DNA of 64,000 nt, from NCBI RefSeq assembly GCF_020080835.1, contig NC_058158.1, positions 27,794,305 through 27,858,304 on the forward strand, given 5' to 3'. The notes beneath the pieces were generated by a model. The model worked only from the letters and a program-made list of their open reading frames with translations, searched no databases and had not been told where the DNA came from. Positions 1 to 12,572 of this stretch are shown here, piece by piece; positions within the stretch are counted from its first letter, which is position 1; each line of letters opens with the position of its first letter. This DNA is from Cotesia glomerata. Taxonomy: Eukaryota > Arthropoda > Insecta > Hymenoptera > Braconidae. The translations under genes and the position numbers were made by a program.

Positions 1-599
1 CGGTATCATTTACAGGTATATTCGAACTGCAATGCGCTAATTTGTTCGTTATAAAATGTGTTATATTTTTAAAAAAATTCAAACCTTATCGTCGGCTGGG
101 CTCTACTATTGATTTACGAGAAACATGGAGAATAATAATATTATTAACATATTATTCTGAACTTTTTTGATCGATTGGGACATATGTTCTTTCCCAATGA
201 TATATAATCGAGTACTTTGGGAGCGAGCATTTCTAAAAGATGTATTATGACTGATTAAGAGGGGAGATACTTCTTCACGACCTGATACCGGTAAATTTCG
301 ATGTTTTTGTTACTGAAAACATGATTTGATATTTCTTATATATATTTTATTCATTCTTTATAGAATTTTTTGAATATTAAAAATTTATCTTACGCTGTAT
401 GCTTAAAACTTTGTAACCCATCATAGAAAACCAGGAATTAAAAAAGGTATTCGGATTTAATTTTGATTAAATATATTTCAGACTTATAAGTCTTATAAGA
501 CTTTAATAATTTTTGAGTATCGTAATCAAGATATAAATCGACTAATTCATTATTAAACGTCGAGATCTAATCATTCTCAATTTTTGAGAATCAGATCGA

Positions 600-842
600 A
601 ATGTATATGGATAAAAAGGTTAAGCTTGACTCGAGAAATAAAAATTTTTTAATAAGGAAAACAATAAATTTCTTGGGTCGAGAGAAAAAATTCTTGAGCT
701 AAGATAAAATTCTTGGTTTAAAAAAAAATTTCTTGGCTCAAGAATTTGTTCTCTAGTCCCAAGAAATTTATTGTTTTCTTTATAGTAGTCTTGGTTCAAA
801 AATTTTTGTCTTGAGTCAAGTTAACCTTTCTATCCGTGTATA
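600..842. repeat. Foldback of about 240 bp
   Basis: TATATGGATAAAAAGGTTAA pairs with TTAACCTTTCTATCCGTGTATA, and CTTGACTCGAG/CTTGAGTCAAG and CAATAAATTTCTTGGG/CCCAAGAAATTTATTG lie within. Related CTTGAACCAAG pieces occur near 9110 and 27450-27580. Confidence 0.7.
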
Positions 843-1019
843 ATTACACGAATTTTTCAAAATTAATTCATTTGTCTTTTGACACAAAAATCTGACATAG
901 TATAATTATTGAGTATAGTATATTTTATGAATTTGATCCTTTATCAAATTTAAATAAAATCAATCTTTATATTTTAACTTCATAAAATATTTCTATTTCT
1001 ATGAGTTTCTAGTGTATAG

Positions 1020-1512
1020 GCTTTTTGTGCCCCTTTACACCCCAAGCTTTTCTCAACATTAATGATTTTGCTTGGTTACTGCTCTTTTATTTTTGCGGCT
1101 GTGGCCCAACTTGTGCTTTCTGTACCGTATTCACCCTGAACCTCACCTTCTCAGGCTGTTGGAACAGAATCGTGGGGAAACCACGGTCGAAGCTGGGCTA
1201 AGTCTACAGTGATTGATAAGGAACTCTTCCTTATCGATCACTGGAGCATTAGGCCCTTCTCCTAGTCTGCAGAGATCCCTCGTGCTAGCCAACGCTGACT
1301 AGAGTGGTCACCCAATTAAGTTGTAGCTTAACTGGGTGATCGCCCAAGTCAGACGTGTGCCGCCCGGCTATCTCTGCCACTTTCAGAGGCTGGCAATGTA
1401 ACGCACATATTTTTAATTATAATCACTGAAAAATATTGATGCGTGCCGGGATCGAACCCGGGTCCCACTCTTTCGAAAAGCGGGCACCGAGCCGACTAGG
1501 CTATTGCCAGCC
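1020..1512 (-). mobile_element. tRNA-headed SINE-like sequence with two strong hairpins
   Basis: Read on the minus strand, 1512-1440 has an A-box-like TAGCCTAGTCGG and a B-box GGTTCGATCCCGG, but the T-loop is one base short and the acceptor strands do not pair, so it is not a functional tRNA. Downstream lie CAGTGATTGATAAGGAA/TTCCTTATCGATCACTG (about 1208-1245) and TCACCCAATTAAGTT/AGCTTAACTGGGTGA (about 1309-1342). The unit is GC-richer than its flanks. Confidence 0.55.
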
Positions 1513-1640
1513 TTCTAACTTCAGTATTAAATTGAACAATCGAAGAGCTTGAAAGCCTAAGTTGAAAACTTTTTTGAAAAAATAAGTTGTTCGTATACGC
1601 TAAATTTTTCCGTATTATATGAAATTGGTAATATGGTGAC

Positions 1641-2630
1641 AAAAAAAATCTGGAAAACGGTTGACCTTAAAGGCCATCCCTACAACTTCCCGCCAATTCC
1701 ATACCTAAACGCTTGAAATTGCACTTATGACGTTTCTGAGCTCTTCGAGCTCAAAAATAGAATTTATATGTTATTTCGAGCTCTTCGAGCTCGAAGAGTT
1801 AGCTGTTCTAAGCTTTTGAGCTCTTCGAGCTCAAAAGTCTGATAGAAGTTTAATAAAACAGTATTTTTTGAATTTTCAAATCGCAATAACTTCTGAATGA
1901 ATGAGCCAATTTTCACACGGTTGGGAGTATTCCACGCAGTTTTTCAAATTCTATGATATACTTTTAAACACAAACTGATCGGACCGAAAATTTTTGAGAA
2001 ATTTGAAAAATTCACTTTTTCCGAATTTTTTCGACAACGATAACTCACGAACCAATCAACCGATTTTCACGTTCTTAGTGGCGATTGACGTAGTTTTTTG
2101 GGCTCTAATAATTATTTTTTTTCATCAAAAACAATCCAAAAAGAAATGTCGAAGTTATGTGAAAAAAAAACACTTTTCGAAATTTTCGTTTTTGATAACT
2201 CTCGAACGAATCAACCGATTTTGACGGGACTGGTGGCAATCGACGTGGTTTTTCAAACTCAAGAGCGGAATAGTTTTTGGAATTTATCGGTGGAGCCGTT
2301 TAGAAGTTATTCCAAAAAAACGATATTTTTTAAATTTTATTTTTGAGATTTCTCAAAATCTAGCAAACCGAATCGATTCAAATTTTCACGAAATTTAATG
2401 GCAATGATTCTCTTTGGATCGCCACCTATTTCGATCCGATCGGTCGAGACGTTCAAAAGCACACACACACATACAGCCGCACGGATACCATCGCGGGAAT
2501 AGTCAGGGAAGTTTCCTGTGACTTTAAAATGTCGAGATCTGATGAAAACTCGATTTTCGCAAAACGGGGTAAAACCAATAACTTCCTGATTTTTGAAAAT
2601 TTTCAATTTTCTTAGCAGGAAGTTAAAAAT
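1641..2630 (-). repeat. TG-repeat family, copy 1
   Basis: Reads inward from AAAACGGTTGACC…GGCCATCCC near 1650 to AGCAGGAAGTTAAAAAT at 2630. It contains three GAGCTCTTCGAGCTC-type palindromes and only a residual (AC)n at 2459-2470, so the microsatellite has shrunk. Open frames here are not conserved between copies. Confidence 0.8.
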
Positions 2631-4387
2631 AGTGTTCTTAATATATACCAAAACCATTTTTAAATTTGTTTTACTAATTAATCGTTTGATTACGCTACTT
2701 TGGATATTAAGGAAAGTCGCAAAAGTTTAGTAACAAAAGTTTCTTCGAGCTCAAGAGTATATTCCTTCAAAACAAACTTCGCTCTAAAACATGTATAATG
2801 AACGAATACAAAATCAGGTTTCAGGACTCAACGAACTTATTTTTGAAATGATTTCTCCTTGAACTTTAAAAAAATTGTTCCATGTAGTACATAATTGATA
2901 AAATCGATTTTCAGCGTCTGCTAGAAGTTTGCTTGAAACAATTAATTTTTCAGCATTATTATAACTATTTTTCATTATCTTGTCTGTAAATAGTATTCCG
3001 TGTTATCATGCAAAATCACAGGAATAGCAGTTAGCTAGTGCTGTTAAAAAATGTTTTCCGGAAGTCTGAAACGTTTGTCGAGACAATGTTAACGGAGGAT
3101 ATTTATAGCAGTGCCAAGTCTGGCTCGTGTGGGACAGTTTGGTGCGAACCTCGCGAGGAAACTTGTCCGACTGAATAATCGAGCACACCTTGTCTCGTAT
3201 GTTATTCACCACATTAAATTCATCTCACCTGTATATATTGTCTTGCGGTGCAGTATCACTGATTCTGCTATGTAACACATCTCATATACATATAGTACAC
3301 TTCTTAATTTTTTATCTCTCTGGTTATAATTTATTACAAAAACAACTGTATCCGTATGCATTACACATAACAAATACATAGAGAAGTGCTGTTATTGTCT
3401 CGTGTTTATTAAGTTCATTAAATCATAAAATAAAATAAACTAACAAAACTTCTTCATGGAGTCATAAATAGCAGTAAAGGTGCTAAGTATTGCATAAAAA
3501 TAAACACCTTTATAAGAAATTCATTGATATTATAGTATTAACAGTATACTACAGTTCCATGACTCTTAATAATCTTCTTAGTAGTTTCTTTACTCTCTTG
3601 GCATTTTCAGTATCTTCTTTGTCGTTGTTTCCTTCATTTCGGGATAATCCGGCTCCTCTCATACTTCTTATCAACTTTTGATCGCAGTAATAAAGTCCAA
3701 TTTCATATGCTAAAACTTTCTCTTTGATATTAAAATGGTGCAATGTATATTAATATATCAGTAATTGAATTCATAAATTTTTTTTCTTTACCATATTATT
3801 AAAAAGTTTATAAGATTTAGAGACCAAAGTTAAACACTTGTATTTTAATACAAGTACAGGACTTAGGTGAAGAAAGATCAAATCATAAATTGTTACAACA
3901 ACAATTACGCTGTAAAACTTAAACGAAGTGCATAGAATAGAAAAAATTTTAATTGTTAATTTCACTAAACCAATCGCATTACATTTACACAGCTTTTGAT
4001 GTAAATGAATGTTAAATAAATAAGAAAACTCGATAAAAATTTTTTGATAAGACCTGACATGTCCCTATATAATTTTTTATGAGACCACATTATACCTGAA
4101 ATGATCATATATGATCATTATATGCATATCACATATAATTTTCGAAAGATAGTGTAAAAAATTACTGACAGAGGGCACAGGATCGCTAAATTATCTTCAT
4201 ATGAGAGAGTTAAATTTGCGGACCTTTGAATTTCTAGAAAAAATATAAAATTGAAAAATTACAATAAATTATTTTTTCATTCTCATATATCGCCTGCAAT
4301 GGCCATTAATGGCCAGATCTGGTAATTATTCGCATCAAAAAAATTTTTACGGGCCATCGTAATGTTAAGAGATAAAATTCGAATAAA
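2631..4387. other. Intergenic AT-rich stretch
   Basis: Apart from the island at 3006-3220 and an ATATGG-like patch near 4085-4140, no gene or clear repeat is seen. Short frames at 3190-3965 look random. Confidence 0.5.
3006..3220. other. Unique GC-richer island
   Basis: Mixed-composition block (TCGCGAGGAAACTTGTCCGAC) amid AT-rich DNA. The 68-codon minus-strand frame has no known motif. Confidence 0.22.
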
Positions 4388-5062
4388 ATATAAGAATTTT
4401 TATACAATATATTTTCTGTAGACTGGTTAATACTATAAATCTGAATTTTTTTTTTTATTGGCGTCCAAGTCTATTGCACGAATTTTATTTTAACTAATTA
4501 TTTATCTAATAATTTTTAATATCGTTCGCCTGTATTCCCTACAGGCATAAACGATTTTAAAATTCGTATATAAATTTGTCATTAAAGGTAAATTTGACTG
4601 AAAAAATAATTCGGACGGCCCAGACCAGGAATCGAACCTGGATCTTTTGGTATCGCGCCAACTGCTCTTCCCTTAAGCTATCCGAGACACTATCCAGAAT
4701 TACCATTCAGTCACCTCTTAATGACGAACTACGAACTTTAATTTTTTTTACTTGACTCCTGTCAATACATCTTTAGCGCCATCGATATTTTTATACAATA
4801 TATTTTCTGTAGACTAGTTAATACTATAAATCTGAATTTTTTTTTTTTTTATTGGCTGTCCAGTCTATTGCATGAATTTTATTTTAACTAATTATTTATC
4901 TAATAATTTTTTCAAATTTACCTTTAATGACAAATTTATATACGAATTTTAAAATCGTTTTGTAGGGAATACAGGCGAACGATATTAAAAATTATTAGAT
5001 AAATAATTAGTTAAAATAAAATTCGTGCAATAGACTGGACAGCCAATAAAAAAAAAATTCAG
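4388..5062. repeat. Composite of directly and invertedly repeated MITE pieces
   Basis: TTTTTATACAATATATTTTCTG…AATACTATAAATCTGAA occurs at about 4395 and again at about 4789. The second unit is followed by its own inverted copy (about 4905-5060), linked by ACAGGCGAACGATATTAAAA. The tRNA-like segment sits between the units. Confidence 0.7.
4613..4690 (-). pseudogene. tRNA-like pseudogene / SINE head
   Basis: On the minus strand an A box (TAGCTTAAGGG) and a perfect T-arm CCAGG-TTCGATT-CCTGG are present. The acceptor stem does not close, so I read it as a tRNA-derived SINE or tRNA pseudogene. It lies between repeated MITE pieces. Confidence 0.55.
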
Positions 5063-6827
5063 ATTTAAAATATAAGAATGTTCAATCACTGAAAAAATAT
5101 TCCCGCTCAATGTATATTAATTTTCATAAAAAAAGTTTACAAATTAAAATAACGCTAGAAATAAATTTTAATTTTTGATATTCACATTGAATTTTCTTTT
5201 AATTAAAATCATTTTCGTTATATTTTGATAAAATACTGTACTCTGTGTTTGACGTGCCTTTAATAGTGTAACTGACATTGGCTGATGCCATTAGTTTGTA
5301 TGAAGTAATTAATTTTTTATTTAAAACATTCATTGATCGAGCAACATTTTATTATTTTGTTCTGTAATTTTTAAAAAATTTCAAAATCACAACGTTATCT
5401 CGGATTGATGGTTTCATTTAATTATTTATTTTGTTTTTTAGGTAGAGACATTAAATTCATTTGACTCCCTGCACTTGAAATTGATCAACCATCTTAAACT
5501 ATTTTAATAGTTTATTCACTACAAATGTAAAAAATTAATTAGAATTTTGCAAGAAAAGTTTTGGGTATTCTTAGCTGTGTTTATGTTTGATAATTTGAAC
5601 TGAAGGTTTTGTATAAAATTAGTTAGTAAATAAAACAAGTACATTTGTCGTCCTAATTATTTACAGCATAATTAATAAAAAAAACTTAATTTCTCGAAAC
5701 ATCTATTATTACTTTGTTTCATTTTAATATAAAAATATACATGTATGCACTCAAATAATAAATTTTTATCAATTAAATTTTATCAATCAATTTTATTCCA
5801 TTTTACAAATATTAATATTTGACAGCTATTTCCAGAATAAAATGATCGATTATATTGGATCTGGAATATTAATTAAAAATTTGTCAATTAACAAATTATA
5901 TCAGTTATGAATTTGTGAAATACAGATAAATTTACTCAATATTGACATTGTAACATTAACATGTATTATTTAAATGAGAAAGATATATTTCGATATTGAC
6001 AAGCTTTTAGTGAGTCAAAAGGTAAATATTTATAAAGAACTAACAAATAAAGTGCAAATGATTATAAAACCCATCGATGTTCTAAAATAGGTACCGAAAA
6101 TTACGTAACCCACCATAATAACAAATTTTTCATTCAGTTTTAATATTTTAGAATGAATTGATGCAGTATTTAATGATTGTAGCTTTATTTAAGCTAACTC
6201 AAGTATTAAGATTAACATAGTTACTGGTTGACATGAAGTGAAAGAGAAGTAAACGTTCACAACTATTCGTATAAGTTTCTAATTTCAAATTACTATCATG
6301 TGCGCTTCAGTAAATGTGAATTTTGATTTATCCTATTTTCATACCCACGGAGATAAAAATGACCATCAAATTGTGTCTCCCCATATTTTGACGGCGCAAA
6401 CTTGACCAAACTCCGACTTTATAGATTTATTATTTTTTTTACCGGTGAAATAATTTTGTAATCTGGCCGACTTTCATTGCTGGACTGAAATCTGACCATA
6501 TTAAACAATATGTGACAGTGAAATAGTAATTAAAAAATAGAATTAATTTTTTGTGGGATCGTGATGCATACGATTCAGACAAATGTGACATGTAATCCAG
6601 ATCCATGTAAATCGTGATCATTGTAATATAGTGTATTAAGCATTTGCGCATATAGAGTACAGTCACATGAGTATCGTTATAATCACGATACTATTTAGTA
6701 ATGAACGTGATGTTTTTTTTCTCTGTGTAAATATGTATGTCAATTAACACGCCGGATTAAACGAAAATTGGTTCAGTAATCGATTAAACTGATAACCAAT
6801 GTCAGATCAACTCTTTAGAAGAATACA

Positions 6828-7050
6828 ATAGTATATTACACACCTAGGGAAGTAAAGTAAGAAATGTCTCAGATCACATGTAATTGTTGGCCGAGGCGAA
6901 GCCGAGGTTGACAAACATGTGATCTGAGGCTTTCTTATTTACTGCCCGTGGTGTGTATACTATTTTTCTCCTCGACCGAGGCGGAAAGCGGCATTTTCGT
7001 TTAGCGCAGCGGGAGGAAAATTGACGCTTTCCGCCCGGAGGTGAGAAAAT
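6828..7050. mobile_element. Partial copy of the AATAGTATATTACA element (empty MITE site)
   Basis: Starts ATAGTATATTACACACCTAGGG and shows the palindrome CACATGT…ACATGTGATCTGAGG uninterrupted. The right portion stops near 7050 in AT-rich DNA. Confidence 0.7.
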
Positions 7051-8226
7051 GTTTTTATTTTGTTGATAATTCTCATGTGTTATGTTTTTAAATAGCACAA
7101 TAAAATTACCATATGATTAAATGTTTTTTGTTGATAACTCCTCGCTTGGTTCTATTATTTCAGATGTTTTTTAAATTTCTTTCTCATACGTTTAGTATTT
7201 TTTTTTTTTTTAAGTTCGGGAATATAAAGAGTGAACAATATGATCTTTATTTTAGAACTTAACAACTCAAGTTTAACTCTCTCATAGAATTTAGGTTTAG
7301 CGATAATGAGCTTTCTGTCGGTAATTTTCAATACTATCTTCAGTCGAAAAATTATATATAGGCATATATGACCGTATCAGAAAATTTTTTCACGAGTAGT
7401 AAATTGAACTATTCAACACAATTGAGAATCACTCTTATCTTCAGTGTAAATATTCAGCAGGCTGTTGAATCGATAACCTCAAGAATAAAATAAATTGAAT
7501 AGTAACAAAAGTTTTATTGAATTAGTAATGATTAGAATACTTAAACTAAACCACTAATTGATAGTTTCCTCGGAGTTATATTCAATTTACTTTGTTTGTT
7601 CTTAATTGTATGTATAAGTCTTAAAGTTCTCAAGCGTTGAGAAGAATCGATTCTTATACTATCTCTATACCTATACAAGTCGAAGATTATATTTAGGTCG
7701 ATCTCGCTCACATATATCTATATCTATGGATGTGTACATACATAAGTCAAAAGTTTTATATAAGTAGCAAACCAGCAAGATTCGATAGTTAATACGGATA
7801 ATATACGAGTGCATTATGAACAGGTAATGCATGTGTACACCGATCAGAATATATGTTACAAATGGAAACTGCAAAAGTTTAAATGTCTAGTAGACAACAA
7901 ATACTCGATTGTTAAAAGCATTTTATTATTAACTATCAATCTGGATTTATAAAAAGTTGATCTTATTCTCATTCCTATTAATCTTCCGATCAGTTTAGTG
8001 AGTTCTGTCAAGTTACATAAATGACAAGTAATATAAATACATAACAAGCTTGGTCACTGTCAAATATATCCACTACAATTTTTCGAGTTGGAAATTATAA
8101 TCCAGTTGATAATTTTTGATTTTGTATTATTCAAGTATTTGCAAGAATTTTAAACACTTGTATAACTGTAATATTCTACAGTGAATATAACAGTCACAGA
8201 AAGATATGGTTATCTAAAAAGTGTAT

Positions 8227-8242
8227 GATATATATTTATATA

Positions 8243-8304
<62 letters not shown>
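8227..8304. repeat. (TA)n microsatellite
   Basis: Near-pure TA dinucleotide for about 70 bp. Confidence 0.95.
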
Positions 8305-8305
<1 letters not shown>

Positions 8306-10103
8306 TTATTTTAAATGAATGTTATATTTTGAAACAATATTAATCTAATGCGTAGCGCCACTGAATATAATAATTAGACTGGTTATTATTTTTCAATATT
8401 GTAATAAAATTTATTCATTGTGAATTTTTAACTTACGTACTAAGTTAGTTCTTATTCAAATAACTAACCAATAAAGATCCGGATTCGATTCCTGGCTTGG
8501 TTCCCATTTTTCAAATTTTTTTTTTTTAATTCTCAAAAATGATAAAAATGTCACAGAATATGAGCTTTTTTTCTTTAATTAATCCGCGTAAGTATATTTT
8601 CGAAAGTAAAAGAATAACTAATTCAATGGTAAATTTAAAGAATTTCATTTTACAGGGAGCATAGATATCAGAGACAAAAATAGTACTCTGAGGTGTGTGT
8701 ACGTGATAAAATAACGCGGGTCATATTAAACCTGTTGCTGATCGACAATAATGATCCACTTACGCGATACACCACATCGTTGGTTGCAACATGAACAGTA
8801 TAGGGAATAGGACAACTAAATCCGATGTAATTTTGTCCGTTTAATTCATTGATGAGCCGAATATATCCGCTTGTTTTACATTCCTAATGGTTGACTCGGA
8901 TTAAAAATTTGATTTATTTTTTTTTATTCAGTAAAAATGACATGAAAATATTTTTATTCATCCGATTAGATATTAACTGACGACTCATGTATATTTTTTT
9001 TTTTTTATTATTTGCTCGTGAATAATTTTGTAATAAACAATAACTATACTCTCACAGTTAATTATAATAAAAAAATAAATTTGATCCAAAATAAAAAATC
9101 TTGAACAAAGAGGATCATTTTAAAGAATTTAATTATCTTGAATCAAACATGAAAATTGGTAACTTAATAATTTTTTTTTTAGTTTAAGTTTTTTACTTGG
9201 TTCGAGAATTATTATCTTGAATTGTTAATTTTTCTTTCATCGTAGAAGACTGAACTATCTAAGAATTCATGAAAAATAATTGATTAATTTTTAGTTCACT
9301 TAATACTCAGTTTAATTATCGTTTAAGAATTTCGAAAAATATATGTCAAAAGATATTAATAGAAAATTAGTCATCTTGCCGCTACCAGAAATCCGGGATG
9401 AAAATTTCATTTCCTCGTCAAGCTTTCCTCCGGTAATTTTGTTTTCTCTTTGTGATTTATTTTTACATGATAAACGGCGATGGCGGGTAATTAAGCTCTA
9501 GATTTTAAATATATAAAAAAATGATAAAAAATAAAGGTGACAGCTTTAAAACCTTTATTCATCGTCGACTTAAGATACTGTTTTACTATTAAAAAAGCAA
9601 GTAATAATTTTTAATAAGTTATAACATAAAACCTCATTGTTCGTATTTCATTTTTGTATTTATAATATATTCTCTTTGATCATTGAGCCTCTTTTTTTAA
9701 TGAGCATAGGAATGCCCAATATAGCTTATGCAAGTAACGAAGAGATTATCTAATTTATAATATTCACAAAGATAGAGAATAATTAAACTCTGTAGTAGCC
9801 ATTATTATGATGAATTTTTTTTATCAGTTATTATTGTAGACAGTAATATAAGTTAATTATTTAAGCCTTATACATTACATCTCTATTATTATTTGGACAA
9901 CGGTGAAGATACAACGAGATACAGCTTCAAGGGGAAGTATCACAACAGCTACTTAATAATGCTCGAAGAATAATTAATATTAGTTTACTTGACATAACAA
10001 CAATTTATAAAGATATAAAAATTTTGTTTTCTGACTAATTTATTAGAATCAACTATTCTCTGATATATTTTATCCATCACAGTACAGAAAGAGATAGAAA
10101 GAA

Positions 10104-10105
<2 letters not shown>

Positions 10106-10182
<77 letters not shown>
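10106..10182. repeat. (TA)n microsatellite
   Basis: Pure TA dinucleotide for about 75 bp, 500 bp before the Polinton-like element. Confidence 0.95.
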
Positions 10183-10185
<3 letters not shown>

Positions 10186-10690
10186 AATTTTCCGTTTATA
10201 AATGGTTCAACGAACCGAGCTGATGACTGAGAAGTCACCGAGAGTATTGTTCAAAGTTTCTCTAATCCTTCTCACACCATTTTCATTCAAAACCGCAGTT
10301 TCCTCAAGTTTCCTATAGTCTCTCATATTTCTCCGTTCTCCATCAACCTTCTTAGACAGAACCACCGTACATCTCTTATGATACCAACAGCATTTCTATT
10401 ATTTCCAATGCTTTTTTACTTCATCCTTCCTTAATTGCCTTTCATATTTTATTTTATTTTTACTTGAGAAATTATTTTATTTAACGTCAAATTTACTTTT
10501 TTCTATCCTTTAATTAATTCCACTAATTAAAATTTTAATATAATTATTATTCTACCGATTACGGAGTGTAAGAAATAAAACGAACAAGAGATTAAGAGTT
10601 TATTTACGGTTAATTATTATCGATTTTTTTTTACATGACAAAATTTAAATTATTGAACAGAATTAAAAATATAATTACATATTCACTTTT
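10183..10690. other. Left flank of the Polinton-like element
   Basis: AT-rich; no gene or repeat recognised. Ends with the TAAGAC duplication. Confidence 0.5.
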
Positions 10691-10739
10691 TAAGACAGTA
10701 GCTAAGCAAGGTCGGTTTCATGCCCCGATAAAACAGATT

Positions 10740-11000
10740 CCTGCAGTACCGACATTTGGGATTTATGCGTTGCCGACTGTTGTTGGTTGATTTTCATCGG
10801 TTTGGTGATTGATTTTTCTCTGTTTTACGTACTGTTGTACCGACTGGTGTTGATTGTCATCGATTTGGTGATCGATTTTCACCGACTGTTGAGGATTATC
10901 ATCGTTTCGGTAATTGATTATTGTGGGGTCTGGTTTTCCTACTGTTGTAATACGGGTGTGGATGATCATCGATTTGTTGATCGATTGTTACCATCGTTCG
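10740..11000 (+). repeat. Subterminal ATCGAT-rich direct repeats of the left TIR
   Basis: Imperfect units of roughly 40 bp, each with a CCGACTGTTG-like head and a TCATCGATTTGGTGATCGA-like body, repeat across the first 300 bp. They are mirrored at about 18460-18720. Their reading frames look open only because of the repeat periodicity, so I do not call proteins here. Such subterminal repeats are typical binding sites for a transposase, integrase or terminal protein. Confidence 0.6.
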
Positions 11001-11631
11001 AGGTCAAAATACTACCACCCCAACAGCAGAGCTGATGTTTTTACCGTGTATCAGCTTTGGTGTTGATGTGATATGCAGTTATTTGATGTGATGATGAATT
11101 TTGTATATATTCAAATGACTTGTAGTATGAGCATATGCGAGAAATTTCGATTCTTACGCCGCTCTGATGGGTAAAATCGAGGTGTAGGTATTGAAATTTT
11201 CGTCTATTTATCGATTTGAGGTAAGTTTTATCGGAAGTTAGAGGTCAACTAGTGATCTATGTTATTGACTGCAGGGTATTGACAGTCGGTCTGTCATCGA
11301 ATGATGCTCTGTTTTATCGATGTGGGGCAAGAGTTTTTTTAATTTTAACGTTTTTTAACCCCTCCTCTCTCGATTACATCATGTTTTTACGTCATCCAAA
11401 AAATTTAAACCTGTTTTTGGCGTCGTCATCGTAAATTTTAGCGTTTTTTCTCCCTCCTTTAAACCTGTTTTTGGCGTCGTTGGGAGGGGATCTTTGGTGG
11501 GGGAGTTATACTTACTTGCCTCCAAAGATCAGTCCTCTGCTCGCAGTTACTTGAATCAGTCCTTCAGTTTAAGAAAAAACTTGTGTCTGTTGTTGAAAAT
11601 ATTTGAAATTGTGTATCCTACAGAAAATCAA

Positions 11632-11709
11632 GTAAGTCATTTATTTCATTATTCTATTTTATAACTAATTTCTATTATTATTATTAACTATTTTCTATCA
11701 ATTTCTTAG
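11632..11709 (+). other. Candidate leader intron in the left TIR (mirrored in the right TIR)
   Basis: The donor AA|GTAAGT and the pyrimidine-rich acceptor TTTCTTAG bracket 78 AT-rich bases just before the 85-codon gene. The same signals are kept in the other TIR. Two arthropod initiator-like TCAGT motifs lie upstream at 11556-11560 and 11564-11568, a plausible transcription start zone. There is no transcript evidence. Confidence 0.4.
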
Positions 11710-11724
11710 CCTGATAATTCAAAA

Positions 11725-11982
11725 ATGGATTTGAGTGCTATCAATAAAATCAACAACTTATCAAACTTTTTACCAACTAAAAAGTTTGAAGAACTGCAAC
11801 TGAACAAGATTTATCAAATCACTGAAATCAATAAAGTGAAAACAAAATTTGGACCAAAAATTTTGAGAACATTGGAAAACGAGTTCTCAATCTACTTCCC
11901 GAATCGAAAAAACCGACAGCTTATTGATGATGAAGACCAGTTAACTGCGCTGATCAAATTGGCTTCAACCGGAGAACTTTGA
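11725..11982 (+). CDS. 85-aa TIR-encoded protein, left copy (candidate OB-fold/ssDNA-binding helper)
   Basis: An ATG-initiated 85-codon ORF reading inward from the left TIR. I do not know a named domain for it. The central part (about residues 20-60) alternates charged and hydrophobic residues around a K-x-K-F-G-P-K-I turn and a F-x-I-Y-F-P-N-R strand, a pattern compatible with a small beta barrel. I recall similar short proteins accompanying PolB elements in insect genomes. A single-stranded DNA-binding role in protein-primed replication is inference. A consensus donor (GTAAGT, 11632) and an acceptor (TTTCTTAG, ending 11709) just upstream suggest a 78-nt leader intron. The protein is identical to the copy at 17538-17795, which suggests selection or gene conversion. 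Confidence 0.7.
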   Translation: MDLSAINKINNLSNFLPTKKFEELQLNKIYQITEINKVKTKFGPKILRTLENEFSIYFPNRKNRQLIDDEDQLTALIKLASTGEL

Positions 11983-12176
11983 ATTTCTAATTAAACCTTC
12001 ATAATTAAAAATAAAATACAAATTAATTCAAATAAATTTATGTTAAAAAAATATACTTATGTGTTTTCAAAAATTATACTTTAAAAAAATATACATGAAA
12101 AATTTACAGAAAAAATATTTTTTTTATTTACAACGTCCACATCTTATTACAAAAACATGAAATTATTTTTTTCTTA

Positions 12177-12572
12177 TCATCTAAATCTTAGTTTATAATA
12201 ATCTTGGTCTTTTAACTGTTTTTTTCTACATATTGAAGATTTATAACCCCATGGTAAAGTATCTGTGCTATTTTCGAGTAATTTACGTTTATCGTCTCCA
12301 CAATTTAAAGCTAATTTTTCTTTTTGAAGCATCGTTTTAACTTCATGCATCTCACTTCTTATAATATATTGATCTTTATTTACATTTGTATGATCCATAA
12401 GACATTTTTTATAATTATCAAATGTGATAGTTCGCATAGTTGAACTTTTAACACCTTTTGCACGCATCTTAACCTTATCATCTTCCTCAGCATTATATAT
12501 TTTAAAACAATAAAGTTTTGCTCTAAGCCCCACAAATTCTAACATAATTTTTCCATTATTTTCATCTTTCAT
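12177..12572 (-). pseudogene. Detached inverted copy of the PolB C-terminal end, in the left TIR
   Basis: A 131-codon ORF on the minus strand whose start aligns with the polymerase segment at 16950 on the plus strand (shared opening MKDENNGKIMLEFVGLRAK). It covers the thumb/C-terminal part of a Polinton-type family B polymerase and runs uninterrupted to the family's usual C-terminus. The copy attached to the polymerase is broken by stops. The segment has no catalytic motifs and is separated from the rest of the gene, so it cannot act as a polymerase. It exists because the TIR extends into the 3' end of the polymerase gene. The upstream out-of-frame junction (GGTTTAATTTAATG) is the same in both copies. 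Confidence 0.8.

Larger units (their letters stand above)
5063..10105. other. Mostly featureless AT-rich DNA
   Basis: Contains the partial element at 6828-7050, a (TA)n at 8227-8304 and a B-box-like GGATTCGATTCCTGG at about 8479. No supported gene. Confidence 0.5.

Noticed and set aside
1440..1512. Functional tRNA gene
   Set aside because: A and B boxes are present, but the acceptor strands do not pair and the T-loop is one base short, so it is a SINE head or pseudogene.
4613..4690. Functional tRNA gene
   Set aside because: The T-arm is perfect but the acceptor stem does not close and no clean anticodon arm can be drawn.
10787..11035. 82-codon frame in the left TIR and its mirror at 18431-18679
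   Set aside because: The frames follow the ATCGAT-rich subterminal repeats and are rich in V-I-D repeats; differences between copies fall without coding bias.
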